DNA from: Progne subis subis
Taxonomy: Eukaryota; Chordata; Aves; Passeriformes; Hirundinidae
Reading direction: 5' to 3'
DNA length: 64,000 nucleotides
Assembly (NCBI GenBank): GCA_022316685.1
Contig: JAKJHU010000258.1
Span: 186,001 to 250,000, forward strand
Of the stretch, positions 21,710 through 30,889 are shown in pieces. The notes beneath the pieces were generated by a model. The model ran no database searches. It saw only the letters and a program-made list of their open reading frames with translations, and had not been told where the DNA came from. The translations under genes and the position numbers were made by a program. Position 1 is the first letter of the stretch. Each line of letters opens with the position of its first letter.

Positions 21710-23644
21710 AGCCTGGTTATCTTTCTTTCCTTGAGCATATGCCTTAGAGGTTCCTTCAAGGGGGTCGGACATGTCATCATCGTCATACCTGGCAGTTCGG
21801 CTACGGGCAACTGGAGCCGCTTCCCTTTTGGTGAAACTCCCTCTTTGAGTCTTGACTTCCTTCAATTCACGCACCCGTTTTGCCAAGGCAGCCGTAGATT
21901 TTCCATCCCATCTGTTCATATTTTCTCCGCAATCCCGCAGGAAGAACCACAGCTCAGCGCGTGGAGTGTACCCTCTCTCCCTACCCGGGGAGCGTCTACG
22001 TTGGGTACCAGAACCTCTGATCTGCACTGCTGAGATTTGGAGAAGGTCCTCTCTAATCTCCTCCCTGAGTTTCTTATGATTCTTATCTATCTTATCCTCT
22101 AGTTTCTGTAGGCGTGTTTCCACAGCTGCGATTCTGGCGTGTGTTGGGCCATGCACAGCATCTGCATATGCTCGGAGCTTCTTCGCCATATCAAGCACAG
22201 TTTCCTCCATGTCCTCCCGCTTCATTACTGCTAAAGCAGAAGCGTATTCTAATGGCCCGAGTCGTATAAGTTTTCGCCACATCACAGATGTACATGATAC
22301 CAAGTCTGGGTTCCTAGTGTTTATATCATCTGAGAAAACCATCTCTGCCACTGCCATTTCTCTCAAGCGTTGAATCCCTTGTTCTATGGTCTTCCATGGG
22401 GTTTGCTGCATATAGAGATCATCTGCACATAGGTATCTTTCTGCCACGCTTCCTAGGACCCGTATCCAGAGACTGCAAGGACTAGCCTCTCTCATCATCT
22501 CCTGGTCGATGACTGGATCATGTGACAGGGATCCCAGATGCCTCGCTTCAGTGCCATCCAGAATTGTAGCCTCACCTGCGGCATCCCAAAGACGGACTAA
22601 CCAACTAATTATAGATTCATCAGGTTGTCGCCGGTAATCTTTTCTTAGGCCTCGAAGGTCCTTCAGGGAAAAGGAGTCAATATTGGCTTCTGATCCTGTG
22701 CTGGAAGATTTGGCTTCTGATTTTGGTGAAGGTCCTTCTCTTGGGTAATCATCGTCCACTGGTCGATCGGTTTTATGTGTGTGCTTCTTTGCTGGAGCAA
22801 CTGCCAGGGGCTTAGGCTTACTGTCTGGTTTAGCTGCTGGATTCATAACTGGGGTGTTGGCGGCAGCCTGAGTGACTGAGGTAGCTGTTGATTTGTATCC
22901 CTTCCCCCCTGCCTCTGTCTGCTGCCCTACAGTCTCTAGCAAGGTGCGATAAGCATATGCCAGGGCCCAGCTTACTGCAGCGACCTTCTCCCCCTTAGAG
23001 CCATCATGGTACCTCTCTTTCAGGTATTTCCCCAGCTCCACTGGATTCTGAATTTGTTCCCGTGGAAAATCCCAGACTACAGGGTCAGAGAATTCCTTGA
23101 GGAGTTGGCCCATATCCTCCCATTCTCCACACCACTCAGGATTTCCTCTGCCTGGGTCGGGAGTTTCATCAGCCCCTCTAGAAATCTCAGCCCATATTTT
23201 AGAGAAGCTGCAGACTGTATAGAGGAGGCTTACCAGATGACATACCAGAAAGATGGTCTCTTTAACACTCAGGGGAAACTCAACATTCTCCAGAAATGAT
23301 TTAACCGATTTAGAGGAGAAGGAAACAAAAGACTGCAACGCTTCATCCTCTGCTCCTCCTCCCACAAACAGGGTGAATAACCATAACCATGACCCATACA
23401 TAGAAGGAACAGACCTCAGCACCTTTATAAACTTCCTACAAATTATTATCATTAAGCCAAGGCCAATAGCTACTCTAATCCGCGTCCCTCTACTGTAAAA
23501 ACTGTCTATTAATGACAATATTGGGGCTATCTCTGGATATGCAAATAAACCTAAGGACCACAAAGGTATTAAGACCTCAAAGAAGCCCAAGGATCCAAAA
23601 CACATCAAGGCCCCCACCCCAAGAGACATGAGTTCAAACAGCAT
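21707..23644 (-). CDS. gag: ERVL-like Gag, intact 645-residue frame with hydrophobic N-terminus
   Basis: Structural polyprotein of the provirus, open from ATG 23644 to UAG 21707. The first ~150 residues hold three or four strongly hydrophobic stretches (about 8-48, 58-78, 84-94 and 128-148), unusual for Gag and looking like a multi-span membrane anchor. A charged, proline/lysine-rich linker (about 240-310) follows. Next comes a capsid-like part with the ERVL-type motif LRGLRKDYRRQPDESIISWL..LWD (about 325-360). A coiled-coil-like heptad region (about 505-545) and a basic RRRSPGRERG stretch come after that, then WFFLRDCGENMNRWDGK, resembling a motif I associate with ERVL Gag. No CCHC zinc knuckle is present. 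The ATG lies about 50 nt after the PBS, so the leader is very short. No inactivating lesion is seen, while pol has two. Confidence 0.88.
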   Translation of the reverse strand: MLFELMSLGVGALMCFGSLGFFEVLIPLWSLGLFAYPEIAPILSLIDSFYSRGTRIRVAIGLGLMIIICRKFIKVLRSVPSMYGSWLWLFTLFVGGGAEDEALQSFVSFSSKSVKSFLENVEFPLSVKETIFLVCHLVSLLYTVCSFSKIWAEISRGADETPDPGRGNPEWCGEWEDMGQLLKEFSDPVVWDFPREQIQNPVELGKYLKERYHDGSKGEKVAAVSWALAYAYRTLLETVGQQTEAGGKGYKSTATSVTQAAANTPVMNPAAKPDSKPKPLAVAPAKKHTHKTDRPVDDDYPREGPSPKSEAKSSSTGSEANIDSFSLKDLRGLRKDYRRQPDESIISWLVRLWDAAGEATILDGTEARHLGSLSHDPVIDQEMMREASPCSLWIRVLGSVAERYLCADDLYMQQTPWKTIEQGIQRLREMAVAEMVFSDDINTRNPDLVSCTSVMWRKLIRLGPLEYASALAVMKREDMEETVLDMAKKLRAYADAVHGPTHARIAAVETRLQKLEDKIDKNHKKLREEIREDLLQISAVQIRGSGTQRRRSPGRERGYTPRAELWFFLRDCGENMNRWDGKSTAALAKRVRELKEVKTQRGSFTKREAAPVARSRTARYDDDDMSDPLEGTSKAYAQGKKDNQA

Positions 23645-23692
23645 ATTTACTGACCGCTAAATACTAATCAGTTCAGGGTTTTTCCACTCTCT

Positions 23693-23722
23693 CGTGGGTT
23701 CGAGCCACACGTTCGGGCGCCA
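23693..23722 (-). promoter_or_regulatory. Primer-binding site, tRNA-Lys(CUU), extended to ~30 nt
   Basis: On minus it begins TGGCGCCCGAACGTG and continues into the complement of a TΨC arm. Compared with vertebrate tRNA-Lys(CUU) as I recall it, the match runs about 30 nt from the CCA end with one mismatch and one extra base. The usual PBS is 18 nt. Seven bases (23723-23729) separate it from the LTR end. Confidence 0.75.
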
Positions 23723-23729
23723 AGAAGTT

Positions 23730-24402
23730 TGTGGTGGTTTCAGGCAGATTTTGGGAGAAATCCTCCCAAGGGGGCCCCCCTCTCCCCTCCCCCAACCGGT
23801 TCGGGAAAAACTTCCTCAGAGAGAAGTGGAAAAAACCTGTTTATTACACAGGCAAAGCACTCCCAGCACAATACCCGATGACAAGAGCTTCGTGCCGCTT
23901 ACGGAGGGATAACAAACTTAAAGAAAGTCTCTCCTCTTGAAGATTGTCAGTGTGCTCCACCACTCTCTCTCCGCTGACGTTGGAAAAAAAAGTGCAGGGC
24001 TGGTCTTGGTGGTTTCGGTGGGGTGGGTCCCCTGTGGAGGCCCCCCGGTGCTTCCCCAGGTCCTCAGTCCGGAGAGGTTGGAACAGTTCCGAGGAGAGGG
24101 CAAAAAAAAAAAAAAAAAAAAAAAAAAAGAAAAAAGGAAAGAAAAAAAGAAAAAAAGAAAAAAAGAAGAAAGCAAAAAAAGCAAAAAAGCTTCAGCTATT
24201 CTACAGCATCTAACACTATGCTAGCACTAAACTAAACTAACTGCCCGAGAAAAACAACAGAGCTTCTTCAGTCTCCCGAGTTCCAGCTCCCCCGCTTCAA
24301 GGTCACTCGGATGAGCAGAGTTTTCCTGGGGAAAAACAAACCGCGCTTGCCCTCCCCCCTGCACCCAACAGACGATTGGGGATACACAGTCACCCCAGGA
24401 CA
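23730..24402 (-). repeat. 5' LTR of the ERVL-like provirus
   Basis: 673 bp. It is longer than the 3' LTR mainly through the A-rich tract at 24102-24185. It has TG..CA ends and would drive transcription towards lower coordinates. Confidence 0.95.
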
Positions 24403-24404
24403 AT

Positions 24405-25655
24405 GGAGAACAACATGTTGTCACAGCTGGTGTGAGTCCACCAGGGGATGGACTATGTTAGACCTGTTGTTTGCAAATAGAGAAGGACAGGTGGGAGATG
24501 TGGTGGTTGGAGGATGCTTGGGGCACAGTGATCAAGAAATGAGAGAGTTCTCAATATTTGGTGAAAACAGGAGGAACATCAATAAGACTTTTACACTAAA
24601 CTTCAGGAGGGCAGATCTTGGCCTGTTTAGGAGACTTATTCAGAGAGTTCCTTGGGAAGCAGCCTTTAAAAACAATGAAGTCCAGGAAGGGTGGGCATGC
24701 TTCAAAGCAGAGATCTTGAGGGCAGAGGAACAGACTGTGTGCTGAAAGATGAGCTGACGAGGCAAATGTCCATCCTGGATGGGCAACAGGGTTTTGAAAG
24801 ATCTCAGGAATAAAAAGAAGATGTACCATCTTTGGAAGGAGGGTCAGGTCTCTCAGGAGGCATTTAAGAGAGTTGCTAGGGCATGTAGGAAAAACAGTAG
24901 GGTGGCCAAAGCTCAGTTCAAACTTATTTTGGCAACTTTAGTAAAGGATAATAAAAAATGTTTTTACAAATATATTAACGACAAAAAGAAGGGTAAGACC
25001 TACCTTTGTTCTCTACTGGATGTGGGAAGGAACTTAGTAACTGCAGATGAGGGGAAAGCAGAAGTGCTTGATGCCTTCTTTTCCTCAGTGTTTAGTGGGA
25101 AGACAGCTTGTCCCCAGAACAACTGCCCTCCTGGGCTGGTAGATGGTGTCAGGGAGCAGAATGGTCCCCCTGTTATCCAGGAGGAGGCAGTCAGAGAACT
25201 GCTGAGATGCTTGGATGTTCAGAAATCTATGGGCCCAGATGGGATCCATCCCAAGGTCATGAGGGAGCTGGCAGATGAGCCTGCAAAGCTGCTCTCCATC
25301 ATTTACCAACAGCCCTGGCTCACTGGTGAGGTTCCAGGTGACTGGAAGCTGGCCAATGTGACACCATTCACAAGAAGGGTGGGAAGGAGGATCCTGGTAA
25401 TTAGAGGCCAGTTAGCCTGACCTCAGTACCCAGTAAGGTCATGGAGCAGTTTATATTGAGTGTCATCACACAGCACCTACAGGATGGCCAGGGTATCAGA
25501 CCCAGCCACCGTGGGTTTCGGAGGGGTGGGTCGTGTTTGACCAGCCTGGTCTGCTTTTATGACCAGGTGACCCACCTGGTGGATGTGGGAATGCTGTGGA
25601 TGTTGTGTATTTGGACTTCAGCAAGGCCTTTGACACTGTCTCCCACAGCAGATAA
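24405..25655 (+). mobile_element. CR1 LINE ORF2 fragment (endonuclease end to RT palm)
   Basis: Frames read LLFANREGQVGDVVVGG and FRRADLGLFR (endonuclease/RT linker), then a 213-codon frame with MGPDGIHPKVMRELAD (RT finger) and, after a frameshift, GFRRGGSCLTSLVCFYDQVT. The sequence stops at the FDTVSHS motif, where the next retrovirus begins. 5' and 3' parts are missing and several stops are present. Confidence 0.9.
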
Positions 25656-25707
25656 GTAAACTCAAGGGGTCAAATTTCTTTATGATAAATGAATAGACCA
25701 AGAACCA

Positions 25708-27951
25708 ATGAATTGGACAGAGAGTGACGAGAGGCAGCTACAAGATCTGAAAGAGAAATTATCCTCAGCACCAGTTTTAAGCTTACCCGATCTTAAAAAG
25801 GAGTTTGATTTGTTTATAAACACCGAGGAAGGGATAGCATATGGAGTTTTAACCCAAGAATGGGGAGGATACCGAAAACCTGTAGCATTTCTATCAAAAC
25901 TACTAGATCCAGTGGCCAGGGGATGGCCAGCTTGCCTCCAAGCAGTTGCTACTGCAGCTCTTTTGATAGAAGAGGCTCAAAAGTTAACATTACAGAGAAA
26001 GATAAAGATACATACTCCACATGATTTGAAAACAATCTTAAGTCAAAGAGCTCAAAAGTGGCTCACAGATTCTAGAATCCTAAAATATGAAATTATACTG
26101 ATAAATACAGATAACCTAGAACTAACAACATCAAAAAGCTTAAATCCAGCCCAATTTCCCTCTGGTGAGTCCACTGAAGAAATAGAACACCATTGCCTAG
26201 AACTCATTGATATGCAGACAAAAGTGAGAGAAGATTTAGAGGATACACCCCTTCCATATGGGAGAGTGTTGTTCACAGATGGGTCATCCCGAGTGGTGGA
26301 AGGGAAAAGAATATCAGGATACTCTGTGATTGAGGGAGAGAAAATGAAAGTTTTAGAAAAGGGAAAGTTACCAAGTAATTGGTCAGCACAGTGCTGTGAA
26401 ATATATGCAGTAAAGAGAGGGCTAGACTTACTTAAAGATGACCGAGGGACCATTTACACAGACTCTAGATATGCCTTTGGTATCGTGCACACGTTTGGGA
26501 AAATTTGGGAAGGACAGGGATATTTAAATTCAAAAGGGAAAAACTTAATACACACAGAATTAATAAAGTCAGTGTTAAAATCTTTACAAAAACCATTAAA
26601 AATTGCAGTAGTTCACATAAAAGGACATCAAAAGGGAGAAATGCCCGAGATAAGGGGAAACCAGTTAGCTGATAAAACAGCCAGAGAAGCAGCTTTAGAA
26701 CCAGGAGAACCAGTAAAAATCCTCAAATTAGAGAAAATACCAAGAAAAGAAGAAGAAAGGATAGAGCAAGTGTTTAGTAAAAAAGAGCAGAAAGCAATAA
26801 AAGAATTAGGATTAGACCAGGGGGAACACGGAGTGTGGTTAGCAGCTGACGGATGGAAATTTCTGAATAATACCCTGGCCAGAAAAATGCTTACAGAAAT
26901 ACATAATTTAACCCACTGGGGAACCCAGGGGTTATGTGACCATTTCCTAAGGGAAAACCTATATATTGGAGTACACGAATTAGCAAAAGCAGTTACTCAG
27001 GGATGTATAATATGTCAGAAAATAAATCAAAAAGTTATGAGAAAAACTGAGCCTGGAGGGAGGGAGTTAGCCTTAAGGCCCTTCCAGAACGTGCAAATTG
27101 ATTTTACTGAGATGCCCCCTGTTCAAGGGTACAAACACTTGTTGGTGATCATAGATCACCTTACCCATTGGGTAGAAGCATTCCCTACAAAAAGGGAAAC
27201 AGCAAAAGTAGTAACAAAAATCATATTAGAAGATATCCTCCCTCGGTATGGGCTGATAAATAATATTGATTCAGACAGAGGGCCACATTTCACAGCACAA
27301 ATTCTACAACGGGTAACACAAGCCTTAGGGATAAAATGGAGGTTACACACCCCATGGCATCCCCAAAGCTCAGGCAGAGTAGAAAGGATGAACAAAACCA
27401 TTAAAAATGTACTGACTAAACTAATAGCAGAAACTCAACTAAATTGGCTTAAATGCTTACCCCTAGCATTACTACGAATCAGAACACAGCCACGAGCAGA
27501 TCTAGGAGTGTCACCATATGAAATGCTATTTGGGCTTCCCTTTTTGTTATCTCCTTATAGTTCTAAAGACTACCTGGAAGGAGAGGAAATCACTAGAAAA
27601 TATCTAAAAACCATTGGACAAACCTTAGAAAATCTCAGAAAGAAAGGCTATCTTCCTCAAACTTCCCCTTTGGATGCAAATGTGCATAATATCAATCCTG
27701 GAGACTGGGTATTGATCAAAACGTGGACTAATACCCCGCTGACCCCGAAGTTTGAAGGTCCCTACCAAGTACTGTTAACAACTCACACAGCAGTGCGCAC
27801 TAAGGAAAAAGGATGGACCCACATCACCAGAGTTAAAGGGCCAGTACCCCCTCCTGGAGAGAACCCGAGTTCAGCACCCTCACCGGATGAAACCGAGTGG
27901 ACAGTAACACCACACCCGAAAGACTTGAAATTAACCTTTAAAAAGAAATAA
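25708..27951 (+). CDS. pol: Class I ERV Pol C-terminal part (RT thumb/connection, RNase H, integrase), open 747 codons
   Basis: A long uninterrupted gammaretroviral-type frame. The first ~180 residues are RT thumb and connection (LSLPDL, GVLTQE, LSKLLDPVA). RNase H follows (about 185-340) with acidic residues in TDGSS, CCE, TDSRYAF and NQLAD. Integrase comes next: a zinc finger (H..H, CIICQ) near 395-445, D of QIDFTE near 464, D of DSDRGPHF near 521, E of GRVERMN near 556, and a C-terminal domain with WVLIKTW and PKFEGPYQVLL. The ATG used is internal to the ancestral pol, since the polymerase active site lies upstream and is gone. Polymerization is therefore lost while the RNase H and integrase residues remain. 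Codon use is A-rich, unlike the GC-rich surroundings. Confidence 0.92.
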   Translation: MNWTESDERQLQDLKEKLSSAPVLSLPDLKKEFDLFINTEEGIAYGVLTQEWGGYRKPVAFLSKLLDPVARGWPACLQAVATAALLIEEAQKLTLQRKIKIHTPHDLKTILSQRAQKWLTDSRILKYEIILINTDNLELTTSKSLNPAQFPSGESTEEIEHHCLELIDMQTKVREDLEDTPLPYGRVLFTDGSSRVVEGKRISGYSVIEGEKMKVLEKGKLPSNWSAQCCEIYAVKRGLDLLKDDRGTIYTDSRYAFGIVHTFGKIWEGQGYLNSKGKNLIHTELIKSVLKSLQKPLKIAVVHIKGHQKGEMPEIRGNQLADKTAREAALEPGEPVKILKLEKIPRKEEERIEQVFSKKEQKAIKELGLDQGEHGVWLAADGWKFLNNTLARKMLTEIHNLTHWGTQGLCDHFLRENLYIGVHELAKAVTQGCIICQKINQKVMRKTEPGGRELALRPFQNVQIDFTEMPPVQGYKHLLVIIDHLTHWVEAFPTKRETAKVVTKIILEDILPRYGLINNIDSDRGPHFTAQILQRVTQALGIKWRLHTPWHPQSSGRVERMNKTIKNVLTKLIAETQLNWLKCLPLALLRIRTQPRADLGVSPYEMLFGLPFLLSPYSSKDYLEGEEITRKYLKTIGQTLENLRKKGYLPQTSPLDANVHNINPGDWVLIKTWTNTPLTPKFEGPYQVLLTTHTAVRTKEKGWTHITRVKGPVPPPGENPSSAPSPDETEWTVTPHPKDLKLTFKKK

Positions 27952-28019
27952 GAGATAACAGAGACTGTGAAAACCTTTTGTTTCAGTTGCCTCTCCCATA
28001 TTCAACGAACTCAAAAAAG

Positions 28020-28490
28020 GGGGGGGGGGGGAACAATAAGGGTTAATTTCTGTAAACCTAAGTCAGTTTTTGTAAATAGCCATTTTAGATATGTTTAAGT
28101 AATAGATATATTAAAAAGGGGTATAAGTTCTTTTTTGTATTAATTTTACATATAGTTTAAGTTTTTTTTTATAAGTAAGAATTTTAAGTAAGTTTAAGGG
28201 GTTTTTTTTTTTAATAATAATTTTTAAATTGTAAGTTTTATGAATAGCAATTTAAATAAGTTTAAGTAATAGAAAAAAAAAGAATCAGGGTTTTTTTATT
28301 AAGTTTAAATATTGTTTAGGTTTTATAAATAGTGATTTAAATAAGTTTAAGATTTTTTTTTCTTTGTTAATTTTAAAAGTTGTTAAGTTCTATAAGTAGC
28401 AGTTTGAACAAATTTAAGTAATAGAAAAATTAAAAGAGTGTAAAGTTTTTTTTAAGAAAAAAAAAGAGTAAATCTCCTACAGAACATTCT
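28020..28490 (+). repeat. AT-rich degenerate tandem repeat between pol and env remnant
   Basis: After a G run (28020-28031), roughly 60-75 bp units recur around AAGTTTAAGTAATAGA and TTTATAAATAGCAATTTAAAT, with T and A runs. It occupies the place where env would begin. No coding frame. Confidence 0.7.
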
Positions 28491-28499
28491 CTAAGGGCA

Positions 28500-28921
28500 A
28501 CTAAATTAATAGGGAAGGGAAGTGGAAGCATGTAAGTGGGTTCTGTAGGAGACCTCTCCACTCCAAGAGGCAAGGCCGGGTGGAGCAAGAGATCCAGGAA
28601 GGATGGCCCATACCGGACTCTTGGGAGGGATCGTACTGGTGATGTTCATAAAGCACACCTATGAAACAAAAGCCTGTGCTAACTGCTACCATCCAGTGTA
28701 CGATGGAGAGGATCTCAGATCCTTATTCAGGGGTCCATACTAACGTGAACCCAAACTGCTTTGACCACTCCCAGTTGAATACTTGCCAAGAGGATGGAAA
28801 AGTTTATTGGACCACAAAACCACAGCTAGTTATGCACAGCGCCTGTTTGGGGAATGTCCTATAGGAGATACTTGGTTATGCTTTGACAAATTGATGCGAG
28901 CTAAAGCTCGATCAAAGAAAT
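28500..28921 (+). pseudogene. env: Probable env remnant of the class I ERV
   Basis: A decayed frame lies at the env position, with cysteine-containing pieces ACANCYHP and CPIGDTWLCF. It ends KARSKK-stop just before the PPT. Several stops interrupt it, and TM-subunit landmarks are absent. Assignment rests mainly on position. Confidence 0.4.
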
Positions 28922-28933
28922 AGAGGGGGGAGT
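28920..28933 (+). promoter_or_regulatory. Polypurine tract of the class I ERV
   Basis: The purine run AGAGGGGGGAG immediately precedes the LTR start TGTTATAAAT at 28935. Confidence 0.7.
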
Positions 28934-28934
28934 T

Positions 28935-29544
28935 GTTATAAATAAATTCTATTCAAATAATCTATGTTTTAGTTACTTAATTGTTAAGTAATTCCATTAA
29001 GATTGTTAATGCTAGCTTCTATATAAAGAATTTGCCTTATTCCTGTTTTAATACTGATTTATCACCTTATTTACTTGTTTGTTAATTAAGAATTCACCTT
29101 ATTACCTGTATCTCTGCTCCCATTCGCCAGATAGTGTCTGAATATGCAAATAAAAAGAACACTGGAATTCTGGGAACAACCCAAGAACAAGAGACTCTGA
29201 AAAGCAGGGAACCAAAGTAAAATCCAGGACTGTAGTCACATTTTAGACTAGTGCAAGAAATACGGGGGTCCGCCGAAGCAGCTTTATTTAGTTGCCGTGA
29301 CCTGAGAAGGAGTCCCCCATCGCTGGATGACCCCTGATCAGCGACACGAAACGGACTCCCCGGCAAGGGAAAAAGCCCGTGAGGGGGGTGGGAGTCCCCA
29401 GCTTTGCTGTGAAGCGAAGCTGTGTGTACCTCCTCCTCCACGTTGCCAAGGGAGCAAGCAAGCTCTCCCCCAAGGCCAAGCTTGATAATAAAGAAACATA
29501 CAAAACCAGCAAGTCTCTGACTCTCTCTTATTTTTTCCAGAACA
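28935..29544 (+). repeat. 3' LTR of the class I ERV
   Basis: About 0.6 kb, beginning TGTTATAAAT. It has a TATA-like AATAAAAAG near 29150 and a poly(A) signal AATAAAG near 29486. It ends near CCAGAACA (29544); the last CA is uncertain by about 5 bp. Confidence 0.75.
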
Positions 29545-29789
29545 TGCATGGTCATTAGCGCTCATGGGTATATCCACTCATTAGTGAAACATATATTGAC
29601 CTTTCTGTGTTTAGAAGCTAGAAAAAGCCATGAAATCTGACATCTGGCCTTGTTTAGGGGTGTATGGTCAGCATCAGATCCCTTGGTTCTTCCTTGAGCC
29701 CTGGCCAGGCTTTGGGTGAAACCCAAGAGGAGAATGAAAGCAGATGTTCCTGCACTAGAAGTGCTGTCAGTTTGTTTATTCAGCACTGT
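29545..29789. other. Unassigned interval
   Basis: No gene or recognisable repeat is seen here. Confidence 0.5.
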
Positions 29790-30105
29790 CAGAGCTGGGC
29801 CCTCTCACAGCGAGGTTGGAGCCTCACCTGGGGCTGGAGGCACCTGCAGGAATTCCCAGTGTCCGGGAGTGGCTCTGCAGTCCTTGGCTGGGACAGCTTC
29901 CCCCAGCTGATGTGTGGATGTGGGTGATGGGAAAGTCTGAGGGGACCTGGTGCTGTCTCTTTCTTAATCACTGCAGGCAATCTTTGGTAGTGATGATTGG
30001 GTGCATTGCTGAGCTTCTCCTTTGCTGATTCTTTGCAGTTTTGCATTATAATAAATCACAGAATTCCTGAACTTTGTGTCTGTGTCTTTGGTGCTGACCC
30101 TGCTC
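29790..30105 (+). mobile_element. LTR-like fragment
   Basis: Contains ATAATAAATC (poly(A) signal type) near 30048 followed by a TGTGTCTGTGTC stretch and an ACA end near 30120. This is the pattern of an R-U5 end. A diverged partial copy is seen at 32210-32285. Its family is unknown. Confidence 0.4.
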
Positions 30106-30109
30106 ACCA

Positions 30110-30445
30110 GCAGAACAGACACTGCGGCCCCACAGAACCAAAGGTGCCGTGTGACACTGCGGGGCCTGGTGTGACCAAGGGTCACTTGTGTCACTCTGTC
30201 ACCAAGGACACCTCTCTGCCATTTCAGGATCTCTTAGAACCGAGGGGCCATTGTGGCACTGCAGGACCTCATGAAACCAAGTGGACCATAGTGATGCTTT
30301 GTGGTCTCATGGAACCAGGATGAAATTGTTACATTGCAGGGCCCCAAGGAATCAAGCAGCCATTTTTCCTCTTCATGGCCTCATGGAACCATGGAGACCA
30401 CTGTGGCACTGCAGGGACCTGTATAACCAAAGGTCCATTGTTCTC
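30110..30445 (-). repeat. Array of degenerate ~38 bp repeat (array 4)
   Basis: Units read GGAACCA..GGGCCATTGTGGCACTGCAGG on plus, so the array is in minus orientation. It follows the LTR-like fragment. Confidence 0.85.
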
Positions 30446-30889
30446 CTCTGGCTGGCACTGCAGAGTCCAGACTCTCCCTGCCCCTGTCCCTGCCCCACAG
30501 AGCAGCAGAGTCAGGTCTGGCCCTGCAGCAGGGACTGGAGGCCATGGGGCTCAGGGACAGGGACTCTCTCTGCTTCCTGGAGATTTTCCCCCTGCAGGTG
30601 TTTCCCTGGGCCTGATCTCTCCCTGCCAGCACTCACAGACCCCAAATCTCTGTGCACTCTCCCTGGCCCTACAGAACCCTGCCTGTTTGCAGGGCACTGG
30701 CTGGGGGCAGGTTCTGTTTGCAGCTTGGAGAAAGGACAGGTCAGCCTCAGCCTGATGCGCCCTGATGCCGAGGCAACAGGATAATGCTTGAACTGTGCAA
30801 AAAGCTGTAGCTGTGCAGAAAGAAATAGTTATGTTGTAACAAGGAATGGGAATGAAGCTCTTTTCAAAAATAAGCAAATTCAGCAGAGC
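30446..30889. other. Unassigned interval
   Basis: GC-rich to 30780, then AT-rich. Short frames only, no family recognised. Confidence 0.5.

Larger units (their letters stand above)
17542..24402 (-). mobile_element. ERVL-like (class III) endogenous retrovirus, nearly complete provirus
   Basis: A 6.86 kb provirus on minus with two LTRs beginning TG and ending CA. Its order is 5' LTR, PBS, gag, UAG, pro-RT-RNase H-IN, PPT, 3' LTR. There is no env: only about 330 bp separate integrase from the 3' LTR. Class III is inferred from the pol style and from a Gag without CCHC knuckles. The two LTRs differ by about eight substitutions plus a few short indels by eye (about 1-1.5%), so the insertion is young. 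The flanks do not form a target-site duplication (see findings). Pol carries a premature stop and a frameshift, so the copy cannot replicate by itself. Confidence 0.93.
25660..29544 (+). mobile_element. 5'-truncated gammaretrovirus-like (class I) endogenous retrovirus
   Basis: The order on plus is the second half of RT, RNase H, integrase, an AT-rich repeat tract, a short env-like remnant, a PPT and a 3' LTR. 5' LTR, gag, protease and the RT palm are missing. The left junction falls inside a CR1, and no target duplication or second LTR is visible, so the 5' end was lost by deletion or recombination. Confidence 0.9.

Noticed and set aside
23693..23722. A tRNA-Lys gene fragment
   Set aside because: Only the 3' third of the tRNA is present and it sits at the PBS position next to an LTR.
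17537..24407. A target-site duplication for the ERVL-like provirus
   Set aside because: The bases flanking 17542 (..CCTTG) and 24402 (ATGGA..) do not match at 4, 5 or 6 bp.
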